A DNA stretch of 64,000 nucleotides from Pinus tabuliformis (GCA_031772625.1 CM062817.1:950916842-950980841), one strand, 5' to 3'. Shown: positions 12,831 to 23,449, counted from the first letter of the stretch. Notes: generated by a model from the sequence alone, not told the origin. Program-made: numbers and translations.

Positions 12831-15426
12831 TACGAATGTATTCTTGGACCATTACAATGTTTTATATTATTATACTTCCTTTTAAAAAACCTCCTTTTCT
12901 CTTCGGGGTTAATTTTTCTTGAGTGAACATTCAAATCGTTGCTAATGATTTTTTTCAAGACCTTATATGAAATATTGCACAATGACACTAAATGGCATGT
13001 ATCAAAACCAACAAGATCCATTTATTTTTGTAATAGTGTAAGACATGATGCGTTTATCACCTCATTTGTAGATGCCCCATTTATTATGAGATTCAAGGGA
13101 TGTTCTATTGTCTTTATCCACATAAATGCTTTAAATAACCTCACATTAGCCATGAGTGGTGAGTCGAGGGGTGAATGTGTGAAACTATTAAAATTACATC
13201 ATGTTTAATTTTCTTTTACATCGTGAGGTTGTTCTCGAGTAAGGTTGATGCATCATCACAAGGGAGCATGACACATTTTTGTGGGGGAGCGATTAAAGTT
13301 GTAACACAATTCAAGTGATATACACCTCCAATGTAAATGTCATTATTATATGCTTATGTTAGGTTATTAGAAAGGTTATTTATAGACAATACATTTAGTG
13401 TACTTGGAATTCATCTTTTCATTGCCTTGACTCTAAGATGGATTTGTACTAGGTACACTTCATGCAAATGAGAGGGGGTGTTAGTGTTTAACCCACATAT
13501 GCACCAAAGCATTGGATGTTGCTCTTAGATTCCCCTTGTTGTGTTCGAAGTGGGTTTACATTAGCATTAAGTTGAAACTAATCATCATGATCTTCCTCTT
13601 CTCAATAACATCTGCTAGCTTTTCCATATACATGAGATAGAGTTAGAGGTTCACCTCATATGTAGAAGCCGCATTTATTATGAGATCCAAGGGACATTAT
13701 ATTGTCTCTATCAAGATTTGGATGGTTCATTGTCTACATTCTTTCAATACATGTCTAGCTCTTTTTATGAGAGTGGTTCTTGGATTTAGATATTTATATA
13801 ATGCCTTATGTGACCTTCCCCAATTGAACTCTTTTAAGGGGGTCACCTTCTTCCATGTTTCCTTGCCTACATAGGGCTGAACTTGACAAACCAAGATTCA
13901 AACTTCTTCAACTATCGAATTGGTGAGGCCTCATACCTCATCTTGTCCTTAATGGGACATATTTCTTCAAAGAGACTTATGAGGATTTCCCATTGTAAAT
14001 TGTAGGTTGGATGTCATAGGACATGTTACCCCCCTTTATATATGGGTGTTTAGAGGAAATTTATAAATTTTCATTGTCATCTTAGCCTCTGGAATTATTT
14101 TCACATTGATCATTTTCTAGGTGAGGTATATACATCTATATCTAACTCATGGATTTATCATTGGCTCAATCACAACTTTCCTTGGCCATCTAGGACCCTA
14201 GGTGTAGGAAGAAGTTGCTTTAGCTACCACATTTTGCTTGATATGTATGATCCATGTGTATATGATATCTTGAATGTGTATTATTTTTATTGTGATCACA
14301 TAAGAAATCTATTCTAACTCTTAATGCTTTGCCTATAAATTCTAAGTTGGATTGTCCCATGGTGTTTCATAATTTTACTCAAAGAAGTGTGTCATCTTGA
14401 TGGTTTGGGAATATACTTGGTGATTTGAGTAGGTACTAAACCTCAGTATTATTGTACCCCTTATTTCCCTTAGTCAAATTCTATCCCATGTCATTCTATA
14501 GGATATTCATTCATTTTCCTCAGGTGAGACCTTATGGTTGAGCATTCATAGATTTGTGGCAAATTATTTCCCCTTTTGCCATTTGTGATGAAAGAAAAGA
14601 AAAAAATGAAAACCAAAATAATTAAAGATACACTAATACAATGTATCTAAGTCTAAACTCGAAGGTTTAAGTGCAAATGCATGTAAATTTTATATCTATG
14701 AGTTGTTCCAAACTAATGAAAAACTCATTCCCTAAGTCCTGGATATAAGAAAAGGGTGAAGAAAGGAAAATTAGGCCCAATGAATGGTAACCAATGATAA
14801 TGAAACCCAAGATATCAAAATGATAACTGCAACTATTTCTAACTGTTTCCTTTGAACACTAAATGAGTGGTGTGATGAAGGAAGTATCCCAAGTATCAAT
14901 CAACTAGTCTCAGATGAATTCCAAATTCATTAAATATAATAGTGAGAAAGTGTGGCCTTTGTGTAATATCTTGGGCAATAAGCCGCATTTTCTAGTTTAA
15001 AGAACAGTGTTGAATCCCATTTATTTATTTTTCCGCCAACATCAATCTAATAAAACAACGATAAAACCTAGTGTTTATGATATAAAATAAGTTTGGGATG
15101 GAGAGCCATGTTGAATGCATGGAGGCTTGAAATGCCAAATGGAACACAAGTGGCCAGATGTTTCATTTATCTTGAATGTTTACGTAATAAAATTTTGTTG
15201 TGAGGGAAATCACCCAAAGTAAAGGACATAGGACACGAGCAGGGTTGAACAACAAATGAACCACATATGTATTGAGAAGAACACCTTCGAGTGAGGAGCT
15301 TCCCATTCATTGAGAATGATTATGTTTACGAAGTTCATCAAATGCATGGATGAGGGTCACATGCTAAGTTTCATGGGGGAGGGAAAGTAATTAGCACCCT
15401 TGGGTGGCTCTAATGCAAAGAGTTAA
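12831..15426. other. AT-rich spacer with a short direct repeat and possible copia remnant
   Basis: No gene is recognised. A direct repeat of about 70 bp, containing CATTTATTATGAGAT.CAAGGGA, occurs near 13056 and again near 13650. Near 13468 the phrase GAGAGGGGGTGTTAGTG resembles a polypurine tract followed by the TGTTA start of a copia LTR, but no partner LTR was found. The stretch ends where homology to the viral movement-protein copy begins. Confidence 0.4.
13056..13725. repeat. Pair of about 70-bp diverged direct repeats
   Basis: Segments starting TCACCTCAT.TGTAGA at about 13056 and 13650 share most bases over about 70 bp and are separated by about 594 bp. Their origin is unknown; they could be fragments of one dispersed repeat. 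Confidence 0.45.
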
Positions 15427-16378
15427 AACTTCAAAAACAGCAGGGTCAATGACAATCTGCTGAGGACTTTGTACAGAAGGAATGATATTTGAAGGATTTG
15501 TATTTACAGTAGGAATAGAAGTGACAACAGTGTCAGAAGGGTTTGATCTGGGAAATCTTTTGATAACTTTGTCATCCATCTCAGCTATGACGGATTGAGC
15601 AGCATGTACTATCAGAGACTGGGGCAAATGGGTTACACGATGAATCATACTGAATAAGAGTAACTTTTCCATCATCCATGTCTGGAGTATGCAAGACTGC
15701 AGGAATAGTTGTATTGTAAAACTGAACACAAGTAATATAAAATATGGCTAGATTTTTGGATTTAGACTTAAAATTCTCATAGCCTTGTGTCTGTATACCA
15801 AGAGTAAGACATTGTAGAATATTTACATCATCAAGTGCAACAAAAAAATATGGAAAAACATCATACTGTACAGGGCCATCGGACAAACTTGTTTCTATTC
15901 CTCCTATCAAGGCTTGTGTAAAGGATGACCATCTATTATCAAAGAGGGCTGAGAAGACATAGGCTTTTTGGCCTTTTCGATGGAGTGCATTTAGACCGAC
16001 TCTCACCATCCCTAGATGGGCATACTGATAACCTGCCTTGCGGGCTGCTTGTATATGGCGAATTTCAAACATGGGAATTGTCATCATAGTATTAAGACTT
16101 AACTCAGTATTTATGGATTTTTCTTTAATCTTTATTTGACTGTACGCACAGAGATTAAAAGGAATTAATTCACGGTAAACCTCAAAAGGGGATACAGGAG
16201 GAAGTCTCCAACTGACAGAAGGGTTTGGTTCTTCTTTTTGTATGAGAGCAGAATTTGCAGGGGTTTCTTCTTCAGAACAAATATTTAAACCACTATGCAA
16301 TTCGTCTTCATTTTGAATTTTTTCTAAATGCTTAGAACCAAATCGTCCCATAAATGCAGAGGAACTTGCAAAATCCAT
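15427..16378 (-). pseudogene. Pararetroviral movement protein, second copy
   Basis: This minus-strand frame begins at an ATG at 16378, about 284 nt downstream of the primer site, so its N-terminus is preserved. The 30K-type movement core lies at about 16070-15750, with LGMVRVGLNALHRKG, DNRWSSF, SDGPVQYDVFP and QTQGYENF. It is about 97% identical by eye to the copy at 21738-22391. Relative to that copy it has a net 65-bp deletion near 15605, which shifts the frame, so the C-terminal part continues in another frame down to about 15427 where homology ends. In infected plants this family carries virus through plasmodesmata. The copy here is broken and 3'-truncated. Confidence 0.85.
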
Positions 16379-16661
16379 TTAGGAATATAAAGAGAAATAC
16401 CCGTAAAATAGTTTCACAACATGAGTATTGCTTGCTGATTTCTGCGAAGAATTTGCGGCCTTCAACTATGAACAAATCACGGCTTCCTCAACTCTAGCTC
16501 TACGCTGAATGCTACCCTTCAACGCCTTCAGCGACTTCGCACGAGCTTTACGCACTATTCACGGCCTCAACGAAACTAGTGATACACTCAGACGATATGT
16601 TACCAATAATTTTTCACTCAGACAATATCTTCCTAACAGAAATTTTTGAACAACAACTCAG

Positions 16662-16673
16662 GCTCTGATACTA
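16662..16673 (-). promoter_or_regulatory. Pararetroviral tRNA-Met primer-binding site
   Basis: Read on minus the 12 bases are TAGTATCAGAGC, one mismatch from TGGTATCAGAGC, the complement of the initiator tRNA-Met 3' end that primes caulimovirid minus-strand DNA synthesis. It sits upstream of the movement-protein start, as expected for the conventional genome origin. Next to it ATTAACACAGGATC is tandemly repeated. A TATA-like AATATAAATC lies on minus at about 16755-16767, but its role as a promoter is unproven. Confidence 0.65.
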
Positions 16674-17066
16674 TTAACACAGGATCATTAACACAGGATC
16701 ATTAACACAGATGTAGAAAGTAGAAAGTAGTAAATGAAGATAGCCAGAGGCTTTGATTTATATTATCAGAAATAGGATTCAGATATTACATAAGGATTAT
16801 TTATTTACAGAGATCGACTGACATCGCGTTTACCGGACTTCATACCGTTCGCTGGGAACAAGTATTACCGGAGGCTACCTGGCGATGGACAGACTCTGCC
16901 TTAGAAATATTATGACAAAATTTCAGACTTTTCCTATGGTTCAGCCACTTTAGGTTCTCACCAGTGCCAAGCAAATTGATGCGCAAGCTTCCAAACCAAT
17001 ACTATAAGACCAGAGTGAACTTTTCGTGATGCAAGCAGATCAGACACTATGGTCCGCAGATGATCA
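16674..17066 (-). other. Pararetroviral non-coding remnant between RT break and primer site
   Basis: About 390 bp separate the broken reverse transcriptase from the primer site. A complete genome would have RNase H and a longer intergenic region here, so this is what is left after a deletion. GATCTTCT is tandemly duplicated exactly at the RT break (about 17070-17085). No ORF is recognised. Confidence 0.5.
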
Positions 17067-17760
17067 TCAGAAGATCAGAAGATCATCTATATACTTCTTT
17101 AAAAATTCATCCATACCTTCAAAGGTTTCATCCATAATTCTTTGGAAGGTGGATGGAGCATTGATCAGGCCGAATGGCATAATGTTCCATTCAAAATTTC
17201 CTTCAGGAACAGAGAAAGTTGTCTTCCATTTGTCTTCTTCTTTGATCCCAACCTGCCAGAATCCAGACTTCAAATCAAATTTAGAAAATATTTTTGATTT
17301 GGAAATCTGTGCCAGAATGCTTGATGGTTTGGGCAATGGATAAGCATCATAATCCAAAATAGAATTCAGGGGCTTATAATTAACAACTAGTCTTGGTTTA
17401 CCTCGGGCCTGTTCAGCATGATTATTTACATAAAATGCAAATCAAGCTATAGGGCTCTTGCTTTTCCTAATTAACCCCTTTTTTAAGAGATCTTTGATTT
17501 CTGCTTTGCATGTATTTAGTTGTTCTTCATTCATAGCAACAGCTTTAGATCTTCTGAGCTTGCCATTAAAATGTTTCTTGAGTGGCAGCTCTACTTCTTG
17601 CTTCTTTATATGCCAGAATGCATTCGGATCATCAGAGCAACATTCTCTGAATTTGGCTGTTATATCTGCAATTTCTTTGGTGTATTTTCCATTGTTAATA
17701 AGTTCTTCTGCTTTTAGAACTTCTTTCTTCACCTCCATTTTGGCTAAGAGATGTTCCATC
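17067..17760 (-). pseudogene. Pararetroviral reverse transcriptase, 3'-truncated
   Basis: Two same-frame segments (17759-17442 and 17357-17067) cover the first part of an RT. The finger region with KGLIRKSKSPIA is followed by an in-frame TGA (17442-17444). Then come KPRLVVNYKPLN, YDAYPLPKPSS, FSKFDLKSGFWQVG, the palm motif MPFGLINAPSTFQ and the catalytic YIDDLLIF. The frame ends right after the catalytic motif, so the thumb and RNase H are missing. The DLKSGFWQ and MPFGL.NAPS motifs fit Caulimoviridae and Ty3 polymerases, and linkage to the movement protein identifies it as viral. It would have copied viral RNA into DNA; as it stands it is inactive. Confidence 0.87.
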
Positions 17761-17861
17761 CTTTCAATCCTAGATATTCAATTTGGAGAATTAGGATTAA
17801 TAAAAGGAAAGAAAATTTCTTTTTCATCCAAGCTAACAAAATAACCATACCTTCCTGATGC

Positions 17862-18467
17862 TCAATCTAGCTTGGCTCCATGCTTCTCAAAATTTCTGAA
17901 GAAGGGAGTCCCAAGGTACATAGCACAGTCTATTCCCGAGACTATTGGACAGACAAGATGAACTCCAGTGGCTTCTGTCAAAAAGATATTTACATCTCCC
18001 TCATGCTTTGTAGGAATAGTTCCACTGGCAGTTATCACTTTTGGACACTCAGTAGGCCTCCTTAGATGTGCTGGAACAACTATATCACTGACAATGTTTA
18101 GGCGAGATCCAGTGTCCATCAAAACTTTCCAAAACTCTGTGCGATTTCCAATTTGTACCTTGAGTTTGACATAGTACATTACATCTTGGTTTACATAGTG
18201 ACAACTCAAACCCGATCTTTCTGCTTCAGATTCATCATCTGAATCTTTCATTTCAGGACCTGGTTTAGAATATGAAGTAGAAGTTGTATTTGCATGAAGT
18301 AATTTGACAGAAAGATCTCTATGATTTTCTATGCATAGTCTTTTATTTTCTTTTACTGTTTTCCTCAGTTCTTTAATAGCCATATGCATAGCAGGCAATG
18401 TCTGTGGTAGATCTTCGCCAAATTCTTCATTCTTGAATTTTCTCGTTAGTGCTTCTACTGAAAACAA
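17862..18467 (-). pseudogene. Pararetroviral aspartic protease region
   Basis: This is the same frame as the coat-like ORF upstream and the polymerase downstream. The active-site triplet appears in WKVLMDTGSRLNIV (near 18120), followed by hydrophobic strands and GTPFFRNF near 17895, the usual end of a retropepsin. The ORF is separated from the coat region by a TAA (18546-18548) and from the polymerase by two TGA codons, at 17862-17864 and near 17775. The domain would have processed the polyprotein. The catalytic D-T-G is intact, but the flanking stops make production unlikely. Confidence 0.8.
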
Positions 18468-18545
18468 TGATGCAGGGGGAACATAACCTCGATTTGAAGA
18501 TGACTTTGAGGTTTTCTTTGAAAGATGATCAGTTAGTATAGATCT

Positions 18546-21500
18546 TTACATTTCTTTTAGCTGTTGATCACTGGCTGCCATCATCTGAGTGAAAATATTT
18601 CTGCTAATCTCATCATCTTCACTTTTCATCATACTTATCATATTGCACTTGCAAACATCAAGGTCACTACAGTTACAATCGTTGCAATTTGTGGAGTAGG
18701 GGTCTCTGCAGTATTCTTCTTCTTCTGAGGAAGAGTCATCTACAAAGTTCAATTCATTCTCTGATTCTGAATCAGAGGAGATTAGCTCATCACAACTGCT
18801 GGTAAGGTCAAAGTAATTTACTTTACCCTTTTTGTTCTTATAAGCAATTTTCTTTCTAGATAACTCTTTCTTCTTCTCAGGACATTTATTATCAGTGTGT
18901 CCTTTCTTCTGAAAGTTGTAACAAATAACTTCTTTGGAAAACATTTCTGTTTTTCTGTATGGCTTTGGTTTTCTGTGCTGATCGTTTTTGTGGTAAAGCG
19001 GGGAATTCTTCTTGGGGAATTTCTTTTTCTTTCTTCTCACCCCTTCATAATTGCCAGCTTTTCCCAAATGCCATTGTTTACATAGCTGCTGATAGCCATG
19101 CGGCTTCTTAGGATTAGTGGCGGCGCGTGCAATCTTCATCTGGGAGCAAAGTTCAACAATGACTGCCTTAACTACTTGACGAATAATGCCAAATTTGTAG
19201 TCTCCAATTTTTCCAGGGAGTTTAGCTACAATTGCTGAAGAAACCCAGTTAGGTAGAGAGGCAACAAAAATCTCTTTCCATTTTGGTTCAAGAATTAAAT
19301 AAGGAGAAAGAGTATGGAGACGATGCAGATATTCATTGAAATATTCATCAAAGTGCTGCATGTTGTGTAGTTTCATTGCAAGAAGAGTAATGACAATTAT
19401 ATCATTGGTGATATGAGGAAATCCAATGAAATTAACTGTGATGCCATAAATCAAACAGCCTATCATATTATTTACAGGGAGAGTAGTGACGGGGTCCATG
19501 TATGTAGTGTCATCTGCATTTAGAATGACTGATTGTTCCCATTGTGAAAGCAGAATAGGTAACTTTAAAGTCTCAGTTTTAATCCAAGAGTCTGATGTAC
19601 CTTCGAAGCCAGCTACTATTCTTCTTGTAGCATTTATTGGACCAATTTCATCTGCAAGATAAGTAGGATAACATACAAGCATAGAATGCAGAACAGACAT
19701 TACTTCGGCTTCGGTACAGTTGTCAATGTTCCATGAATAAGTGGAACTTGCTGACCAATCCTTATGATATTCTGATTTCATTAAATCACGACGGTCAGGA
19801 GCAGGGTTCCAAGTAGAAGTCCAAGTAGATCTAGAGGTAGTAGCATGGACTTGCTGGTCAATGTCAGAAGTCTCCTTTTCTTCAGAAGGATCCAATTTTG
19901 AAATACCAAATTTTTCTTTATCCTGCTGAGAAAAATTATTTATGCAGCTTTCTAGTTCTTCAAGTTTAGGTGTATCATCTATCTTATTGATACTGGTAAT
20001 TGCTGCATCTGATTTTTCTTCTTCTTCATCATGACTAGACGAAGCAAAAAACTCTGAAAAACTTCCTTTGAATTCTTTAGATTCTGCTTCTTCTTTCTTT
20101 GAACTAGGAGTTTCTTTAGGGACCAGCTTTGGAAGTGGTGTAAAGAAACTTGGATTAGCAAATAGAGAGTATGGATGAGAAGAAGTGGGAGGAGGAAAGT
20201 TTATAATGCTCGGAGTTTTGATTAAGCTTTCCACAGAAGGAGAAATAGAATAAGGAACAATAGTAACTGGATTGGAAAGCAAAGTTGCAGATTTATAGCT
20301 TTCAGTATTTGGCTTCCTCTTCAAAGTAGCTAGATCTGAAGAAACAGTTTTCACATATCCTTTTATCAAATCTAGATTGTTATTGACTCTAACAATCTCT
20401 TGTCCATGAGTGATTGATACATCATGGATCTGCTTTTCTGTCTTTAAAGACAACTTATCAAGACTTTGTGCTATAGTCTGATCATTTTTAGCCAAGGTCT
20501 TTACATGCTCATTTAAGTACATAGTATTGTAATCTTGCTTTTGCAAAATTCTATCTAGAAGTGCTTTCATTTCACTATTTTCTTTTTCTAAATTATCAAA
20601 TTTAGCTTTAGCAAATTTTTCCAAGCTACATAGAGCAAGATTAGTCCAATTAGTAGTAGCTATCATATCTTTGGCTGAAGAATTCGGATCATATGGATGG
20701 GAAGGCAAAAGTTTATACAATTTCCCATCTTGTCCTCTAATGACCAAATTTTTCCAAGGAGGAAAATCATTTTCAGTTTCAAAAATATTTCCATCAAGGA
20801 GCTCCCATTTATGCTTTGCAGGGGTTCCTGATCTTATCATGTTTATTCTAAGATTAGAACAAACTTCTCTTACTAGTTCTTCTCCCTTTTGTCTGATATG
20901 AACCAAATTTCTAGGGGTGTTTGGTTTACTTATCATTTTCTGAACTTTTGGATCAAACTCTGGAATCCTTAGAGGAGAAGGAATTATTACAACATTTTCA
21001 ACCATTTTTTTATCAGCAAAATTTTCTGGATCACTTAATCTTTTCTGCTTTGATTGATTTCTGAAAGATTTCATCAAGGCATCTTCTACTTGATTAATTA
21101 AAGGATAATACCATTCATAGAATGATATCCACTGATTATTAATAGTCATCCAGGCTTTCCATGACTCACTATTTTGCTCATTAAATTTCCTGCGATCCTT
21201 TTTCTCTTGCAGCAACATTTCTTGCATATAGAGATGCTCTTTTTCATGAGTAAAAATATCCCAATGGAACATTTTCTTTTTCCAAGGATCAGCTGGGTCA
21301 TAAGGGCCAATTCCTTTAAAGATTTTCAGAAAAGAGAGGATTTCTTCATCGGACGGAATCACTACAGACTCTGGAATCTTGTCTATAGGATGTCTTCTAT
21401 ATTCTGGAACTTGAGAAGAATGTATAAAGCCTAATCCTGAAGTAGAGGTTGGGCTGACTGACTGAACAAGCATTTCTTCACAAGGGTTGAAGAATGCAAC

Positions 21501-21557
21501 TTTAGTATAACTCTTATCAGGACAAGCAGAGTTTTCAGCTGGTATAAACTTGATCAT
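18546..21557 (-). CDS. Pararetroviral coat/Gag-like ORF, 1003 aa, uninterrupted
   Basis: This is the longest open frame in the window. The N-terminal half is charged and partly helical, with a likely coiled coil at residues 320-420. A Ser/Pro-rich and acidic linker spans about 470-600. A conserved block with SWIKTETLKLP and NNMIGCLIYG lies at about 650-800. The C-terminus is very basic (RRKKKKFPKKNS) and is followed by a zinc-knuckle-like CYNFQKKGHTDNKC near residue 885. An acidic DSESENELNF stretch comes next, then a cysteine cluster (CNDCNCSDLDVCKC). In the knuckle the second cysteine position is Phe, so a standard CCHC is not preserved. Position between movement protein and protease, basic tail and knuckle all fit the coat protein region of caulimovirids. 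The ATG may not be the true start, since the frame continues upstream into the movement protein. Confidence 0.75.
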   Translation of the reverse strand: MIKFIPAENSACPDKSYTKVAFFNPCEEMLVQSVSPTSTSGLGFIHSSQVPEYRRHPIDKIPESVVIPSDEEILSFLKIFKGIGPYDPADPWKKKMFHWDIFTHEKEHLYMQEMLLQEKKDRRKFNEQNSESWKAWMTINNQWISFYEWYYPLINQVEDALMKSFRNQSKQKRLSDPENFADKKMVENVVIIPSPLRIPEFDPKVQKMISKPNTPRNLVHIRQKGEELVREVCSNLRINMIRSGTPAKHKWELLDGNIFETENDFPPWKNLVIRGQDGKLYKLLPSHPYDPNSSAKDMIATTNWTNLALCSLEKFAKAKFDNLEKENSEMKALLDRILQKQDYNTMYLNEHVKTLAKNDQTIAQSLDKLSLKTEKQIHDVSITHGQEIVRVNNNLDLIKGYVKTVSSDLATLKRKPNTESYKSATLLSNPVTIVPYSISPSVESLIKTPSIINFPPPTSSHPYSLFANPSFFTPLPKLVPKETPSSKKEEAESKEFKGSFSEFFASSSHDEEEEKSDAAITSINKIDDTPKLEELESCINNFSQQDKEKFGISKLDPSEEKETSDIDQQVHATTSRSTWTSTWNPAPDRRDLMKSEYHKDWSASSTYSWNIDNCTEAEVMSVLHSMLVCYPTYLADEIGPINATRRIVAGFEGTSDSWIKTETLKLPILLSQWEQSVILNADDTTYMDPVTTLPVNNMIGCLIYGITVNFIGFPHITNDIIVITLLAMKLHNMQHFDEYFNEYLHRLHTLSPYLILEPKWKEIFVASLPNWVSSAIVAKLPGKIGDYKFGIIRQVVKAVIVELCSQMKIARAATNPKKPHGYQQLCKQWHLGKAGNYEGVRRKKKKFPKKNSPLYHKNDQHRKPKPYRKTEMFSKEVICYNFQKKGHTDNKCPEKKKELSRKKIAYKNKKGKVNYFDLTSSCDELISSDSESENELNFVDDSSSEEEEYCRDPYSTNCNDCNCSDLDVCKCNMISMMKSEDDEISRNIFTQMMAASDQQLKEM

Positions 21558-21737
21558 ATTGATATGAAAGTCTTGAGATGACTTTCCATGAGGGTTAGGA
21601 GGATCATTTGAGAACTGAAAATATGTCTTGGAACAGTGAGGATGATCGCAAACTGAAGATAAGGCATTCTGAGAAGAAGAGGATGGATTGCTGAACAGAT
21701 TTTTTAAAGCTTCAAAAACAGCAGGGTCAATGACAAT

Positions 21738-22391
21738 CTACTGAGGACTTTGTACAGAAGGAATGATATTTGAAGGATTTGTATTTACAGTAGGAATAGA
21801 AGTGACAACAGTGTCAGAAGGATTTGATCTGGGAAATCTTGTGACAACTTTGTCATCCATCTCGGTTATTACGGATTGAGCAGCATGTACTGTCCTTTTT
21901 GCAGGTTCTTTCAGGTTAGTAACCCAATCATCTAGAGGACACAGACGTTTTCTTGAAACAGAGATTGGGGCAAATGGGTTACAGGATGAATCATACTGAA
22001 TAAGAGTAAATTTTCCATCATCCTTGTCTGGAGTATGCAAGACTGCAGGAATAGTTGTATTGTAAAACCGAACACAAGTAATATAAAATATAGCTAGATT
22101 TTTGGATTTAGACTTAAAATTCTCATAGCCTTGTGTCTGTATACCAAGAGTCAGACATTGTAGAATATTTACATCATCAAGTGCAACAAAAAAATATGGA
22201 AAAACATCATACTGTACAGGGCCATCGGACAAACTTGTTTCTATTCCTCCTATCAAGGCTTGTGTAAAGGATGACCATCTATTATCAAAGAGGGTTGAGA
22301 AGACATAGGCCTTTTGGCCTTTTCGATGGAGTGCATTCAAACCGACTCTCACCATCCCTAGATGGGCATACTGATAGCCTGCCTTGCGGGT
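21738..22391 (-). pseudogene. Pararetroviral movement protein, first copy, N-terminus lost
   Basis: The movement-protein core (RVGLNALHRKG, DNRWSSF, DGPVQYDVFP) is present, but homology to the other copy starts only at about 22391, where the Ty3 LTR begins. The first residues of the open frame are therefore LTR-derived. The C-terminal part keeps SRKRLCPLDDWVTNL, which is deleted in the other copy. An amber codon at 21738-21740 ends the frame. At the same position the second copy has a glutamine codon, and the frame beyond runs directly into the coat-like ORF, so the two were probably one polyprotein. The copy is 5'-truncated and stop-containing. Confidence 0.85.
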
Positions 22392-22959
22392 TGATATGCA
22401 GCGGAAATAATACCTCAATTCATTACTGTAAAATACTGAAATATGCTTACAAACAGAAATGGAAATAAACTAGCTACGGCGATGGCAGCTTATCTCTGAG
22501 AAGAGATGTGGTGGCTACATGCCTTTGAACTGTCTTACAATGAGGCTCGAAGGCCTATTTATTGTTGAGAAACAATGGAAAACCCTTCACATTCAAAAAC
22601 CTAACCCTAGAAGATGAAACGCCAAATTGTGGGCCCCGTTTTTGGGTAAGTTGGTACATCAACTTCCCGGGGTCGCGAATTAGTCGTACTATCTCCGTTT
22701 GACATGCATGATAGCCCGTTGGAAAGATCTCTTTGAGGACTACGATGGAAAAGATGATTTTTAATCAGAAAAATCGTTGGCAGTAGATTTCCCAAAAGAC
22801 GTCGTTTAGGGCCTCAAAATGGCTCTGGAAGTTTAGGACCCCAAAAACTGCTAAAAATAGTAAACTGTGCTATAATTAAGGAAACTGAAAAAACTGTAAG
22901 AAGCACTAGAGGGGATCCAAGTGGAATTAGAGGTTTGCCACCAATATCCACCTGGATCA
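22392..22959 (-). repeat. Ty3 3' LTR with 51-bp deletion
   Basis: On plus it runs from TGATATGCAG to CACCTGGATCA. It matches 27585-28203 apart from about 30 substitutions and the loss of 51 bp between the terminal TGAT and ATGCAG. The deletion removes almost the whole outer end of the LTR. Confidence 0.88.
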
Positions 22960-22972
22960 TTCCCCCCCCTTA
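22960..22972 (-). promoter_or_regulatory. Ty3 polypurine tract
   Basis: On minus the bases just before the 3' LTR are AAGGGGGGGGAA, the purine run expected to prime plus-strand synthesis. Confidence 0.8.
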
Positions 22973-23317
22973 GGAAGCAATGGTCCCCATTGCGTTGAGT
23001 TCCTCCATGAGATGAGGGAACTTCTGCTGCACTTGGTCCCTGGTGAGCCACTTGCCTTGGTGAAGGAGTTGTCCTGCTTTGACAACTCGATACATTTGGA
23101 TATTCTGCTGGCGAGTGTGCTTGATCTGTGTGTCCATGATCTGATCAGTTGCAACTTGTTCCATGCAAGCTGGATATAACTCTGTGGGTGTGAGTTGTTC
23201 TGCAATGTCGGACGTGTCTAGTAATGGTGGAAAGTATGGTCGAAGGCGGTTGACATTGAACACCGGGTGCAGGGCAAGGAATGGGGGAATGCTGAGCTCA
23301 AATGCATTATCTCCCAC
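22970..23317 (-). pseudogene. Ty3 integrase C-terminal tail with chromodomain-like segment
   Basis: The frame contains the junction motif HPVFNVNRLRPYF common after Ty3 integrases. About 40 residues later comes DQIMDTQIKHTRQQNIQMYR, then GKWLTRDQVQQKFPHL. The spacing and the W.....V...FP.L ending resemble a diverged chromodomain of the sort chromoviruses use to target chromatin. The aromatic cage is not convincing, so targeting ability is doubtful. Same frame as gag and RT. Confidence 0.6.
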
Positions 23318-23449
23318 AACCTTGGTAATGGTGTAAGGGCCATATCAGAGTGGTCTGAGTTTCCGATAGGCTCCGGTAAGGCGTTCCTTTTGCAAATGCA
23401 ACCAAACTTTGTCGCCCACTTGAAACTTGTGTGGCACTCGATGTTGATC

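Larger units (their letters stand above)
15427..22391 (-). mobile_element. Endogenous pararetrovirus (Caulimoviridae-like), rearranged and decayed
   Basis: Minus-strand order from 22391 downward is: partial movement protein, a long coat/Gag-like region, an aspartic protease, a reverse transcriptase, a short non-coding stretch, a tRNA-Met primer site, and a second movement-protein copy. Movement protein plus reverse transcriptase without LTRs or integrase is the signature of integrated Caulimoviridae. The first copy of movement, coat, protease and polymerase shares one reading frame, resembling the single-polyprotein plan of petuviruses. The overlap of two movement-protein copies shows that more than one genome length was joined. 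RNase H is missing and several stops are present, so the locus is not a functional genome. The right edge abuts a Ty3 LTR; the left edge is at about 15427. Confidence 0.88.

Noticed and set aside
15391-15426. End of the short minus ORF beyond the viral homology
   Set aside because: The last codons are flanking genomic DNA; homology with the other viral copy stops at about 15427.
16755-16767. TATA-like AATATAAATC on minus as the pararetroviral promoter
   Set aside because: It lies only about 90 bp before the primer site, whereas known caulimovirids have a long leader there. The region is rearranged, so I did not list it as a promoter.
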